Source of the DNA: Methanococcoides alaskense
Lineage (GTDB): Archaea > Halobacteriota > Methanosarcinia > Methanosarcinales > Methanosarcinaceae
Direction: 5' to 3'
Assembly: GCF_031454185.1 (NCBI RefSeq)
Contig: NZ_JAVDQI010000001.1
Span: 434,001 to 498,000 of the forward strand
DNA length: 64,000 nt
Below are positions 63,768-64,000 of this stretch, piece after piece. Made by a program: the position numbers and the translations under genes. The notes below the pieces were generated by a model. The model was not told the DNA's origin, searched no databases, and saw only the letters and a program-made list of their open reading frames with translations. Every line of letters begins with the position of its first letter. Positions within the stretch are counted from its first letter, which is position 1.

Positions 63768-63788
63768 TTTGAAAGAAAATGAGTTAGT

Positions 63789-64000
63789 ATGGTATCAAAA
63801 ATTCTCAAGATATACCTTAATGAGAACAGCAAATTCGAGGGAAAGGTTGCACATGAGGCTATATTGGAACTGCTCAGGGGAGCGGGCATATCAGGAGTAA
63901 CCGTGCTTCATGGTATCGAAGGATATGGTGTGCATAACGAGATACATACTGCAAGCATACTCAGGCTTGGAACCCAGCTCCCACTAATAATAGAAGCTGT
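63789..64000 (+). CDS. DUF190 family protein, 5' part only
   Basis: The window ends inside this gene; about 70 codons are visible. KILKIYLNENSKFEGKVAHEAILELLRGAGISGVTVLHGIEGYG matches DUF190, a ferredoxin-fold family often encoded next to crcB and thought to be regulatory (PII-like). It starts 21 bases after the second crcB, on the same strand, so the three genes probably form one unit. Confidence 0.85.
   Translation, partial: MVSKILKIYLNENSKFEGKVAHEAILELLRGAGISGVTVLHGIEGYGVHNEIHTASILRLGTQLPLIIEA

Overview
The window comes from a methylotrophic methanogenic archaeon of the Methanosarcinaceae; Methanococcoides or a close relative such as Methanolobus is my best guess. Evidence: trimethylamine and dimethylamine methyltransferase genes with in-frame amber (pyrrolysine) codons, the reductive activase RamA, an Rnf complex with a multiheme cytochrome c (MmcA type), an F420 biosynthesis gene (cofD), archaeal replication and translation genes (RPA, RfcS, PriS, GINS, aIF2 alpha, eL42, eS27, Nop10), a histone, and TATA-type promoters. 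No rRNA operon, CRISPR array or intact insertion sequence was seen.

Layout. 1-11.5 kb: central metabolism and housekeeping (AMMECR1, phosphoglycerate kinase, ADP-forming acetate-CoA ligase with a phosphotransacetylase-like partner, a reductase-like protein, an iron-sulfur flavoprotein, a ClC channel, a tRNA methylthiotransferase, GlpX, the KEOPS subunit Cgi121). 11.7-19.5 kb: LeuRS, helix-turn-helix proteins, a phosphoesterase and the first RPA/COG3390 pair. 19.5-21.4 kb: a cation antiporter. 21.5-31.5 kb: a methylamine island in two transcription units, mttB-mttC and mttP-wHTH-small membrane protein-mtbC-mtbB, then ramA and two cysteine-containing small proteins. 31.5-35.6 kb: a second RPA/COG3390 pair, histone and rfcS. 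35.7-44 kb: mmcA-rnfCDGEAB with a DUF4870 gene downstream and a divergent ApbE flavin transferase upstream. 44-48.8 kb: ThpR, the c-di-AMP synthase DacZ, and the ribosome rescue and quality control genes pelota and RqcH/NEMF. 48.9-54.3 kb: a classic archaeal information-processing cluster from primase to endonuclease Q. 54.3-59.1 kb: tRNA-Ser, scattered small genes, pseudogenes and a decayed tandem duplication. 59-64 kb: cofD, an HD phosphohydrolase, an LpdD-like/UbiX pair, tRNA-Pro, a ubiquitin-like protein, two crcB fluoride channel genes and a DUF190 gene cut by the window end.

How the genes work together. The methylamine genes move methyl groups from tri- and dimethylamine to cognate corrinoid proteins (MttC, MtbC), which RamA keeps reduced; MttP probably imports substrate. 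Rnf and MmcA link ferredoxin oxidation to sodium translocation and cytochrome/methanophenazine electron transport, and ApbE probably attaches FMN to RnfG.

Most unusual observations: (1) twin candidate small RNAs at 57.86 and 58.95 kb, each with a TATA box, a hairpin with a C-rich loop and a T-run, identical over 68 nt although the surrounding duplication has decayed; (2) mtbC and rfcS, both with strong Shine-Dalgarno sites but ACG and ATA where ATG is expected; (3) a tRNA-Ser(CGA) gene with about 32 extra bases 5' of the anticodon; (4) an EF-hand-like loop inside the multiheme cytochrome; (5) an unannotated 52-residue membrane protein in the methylamine operon.
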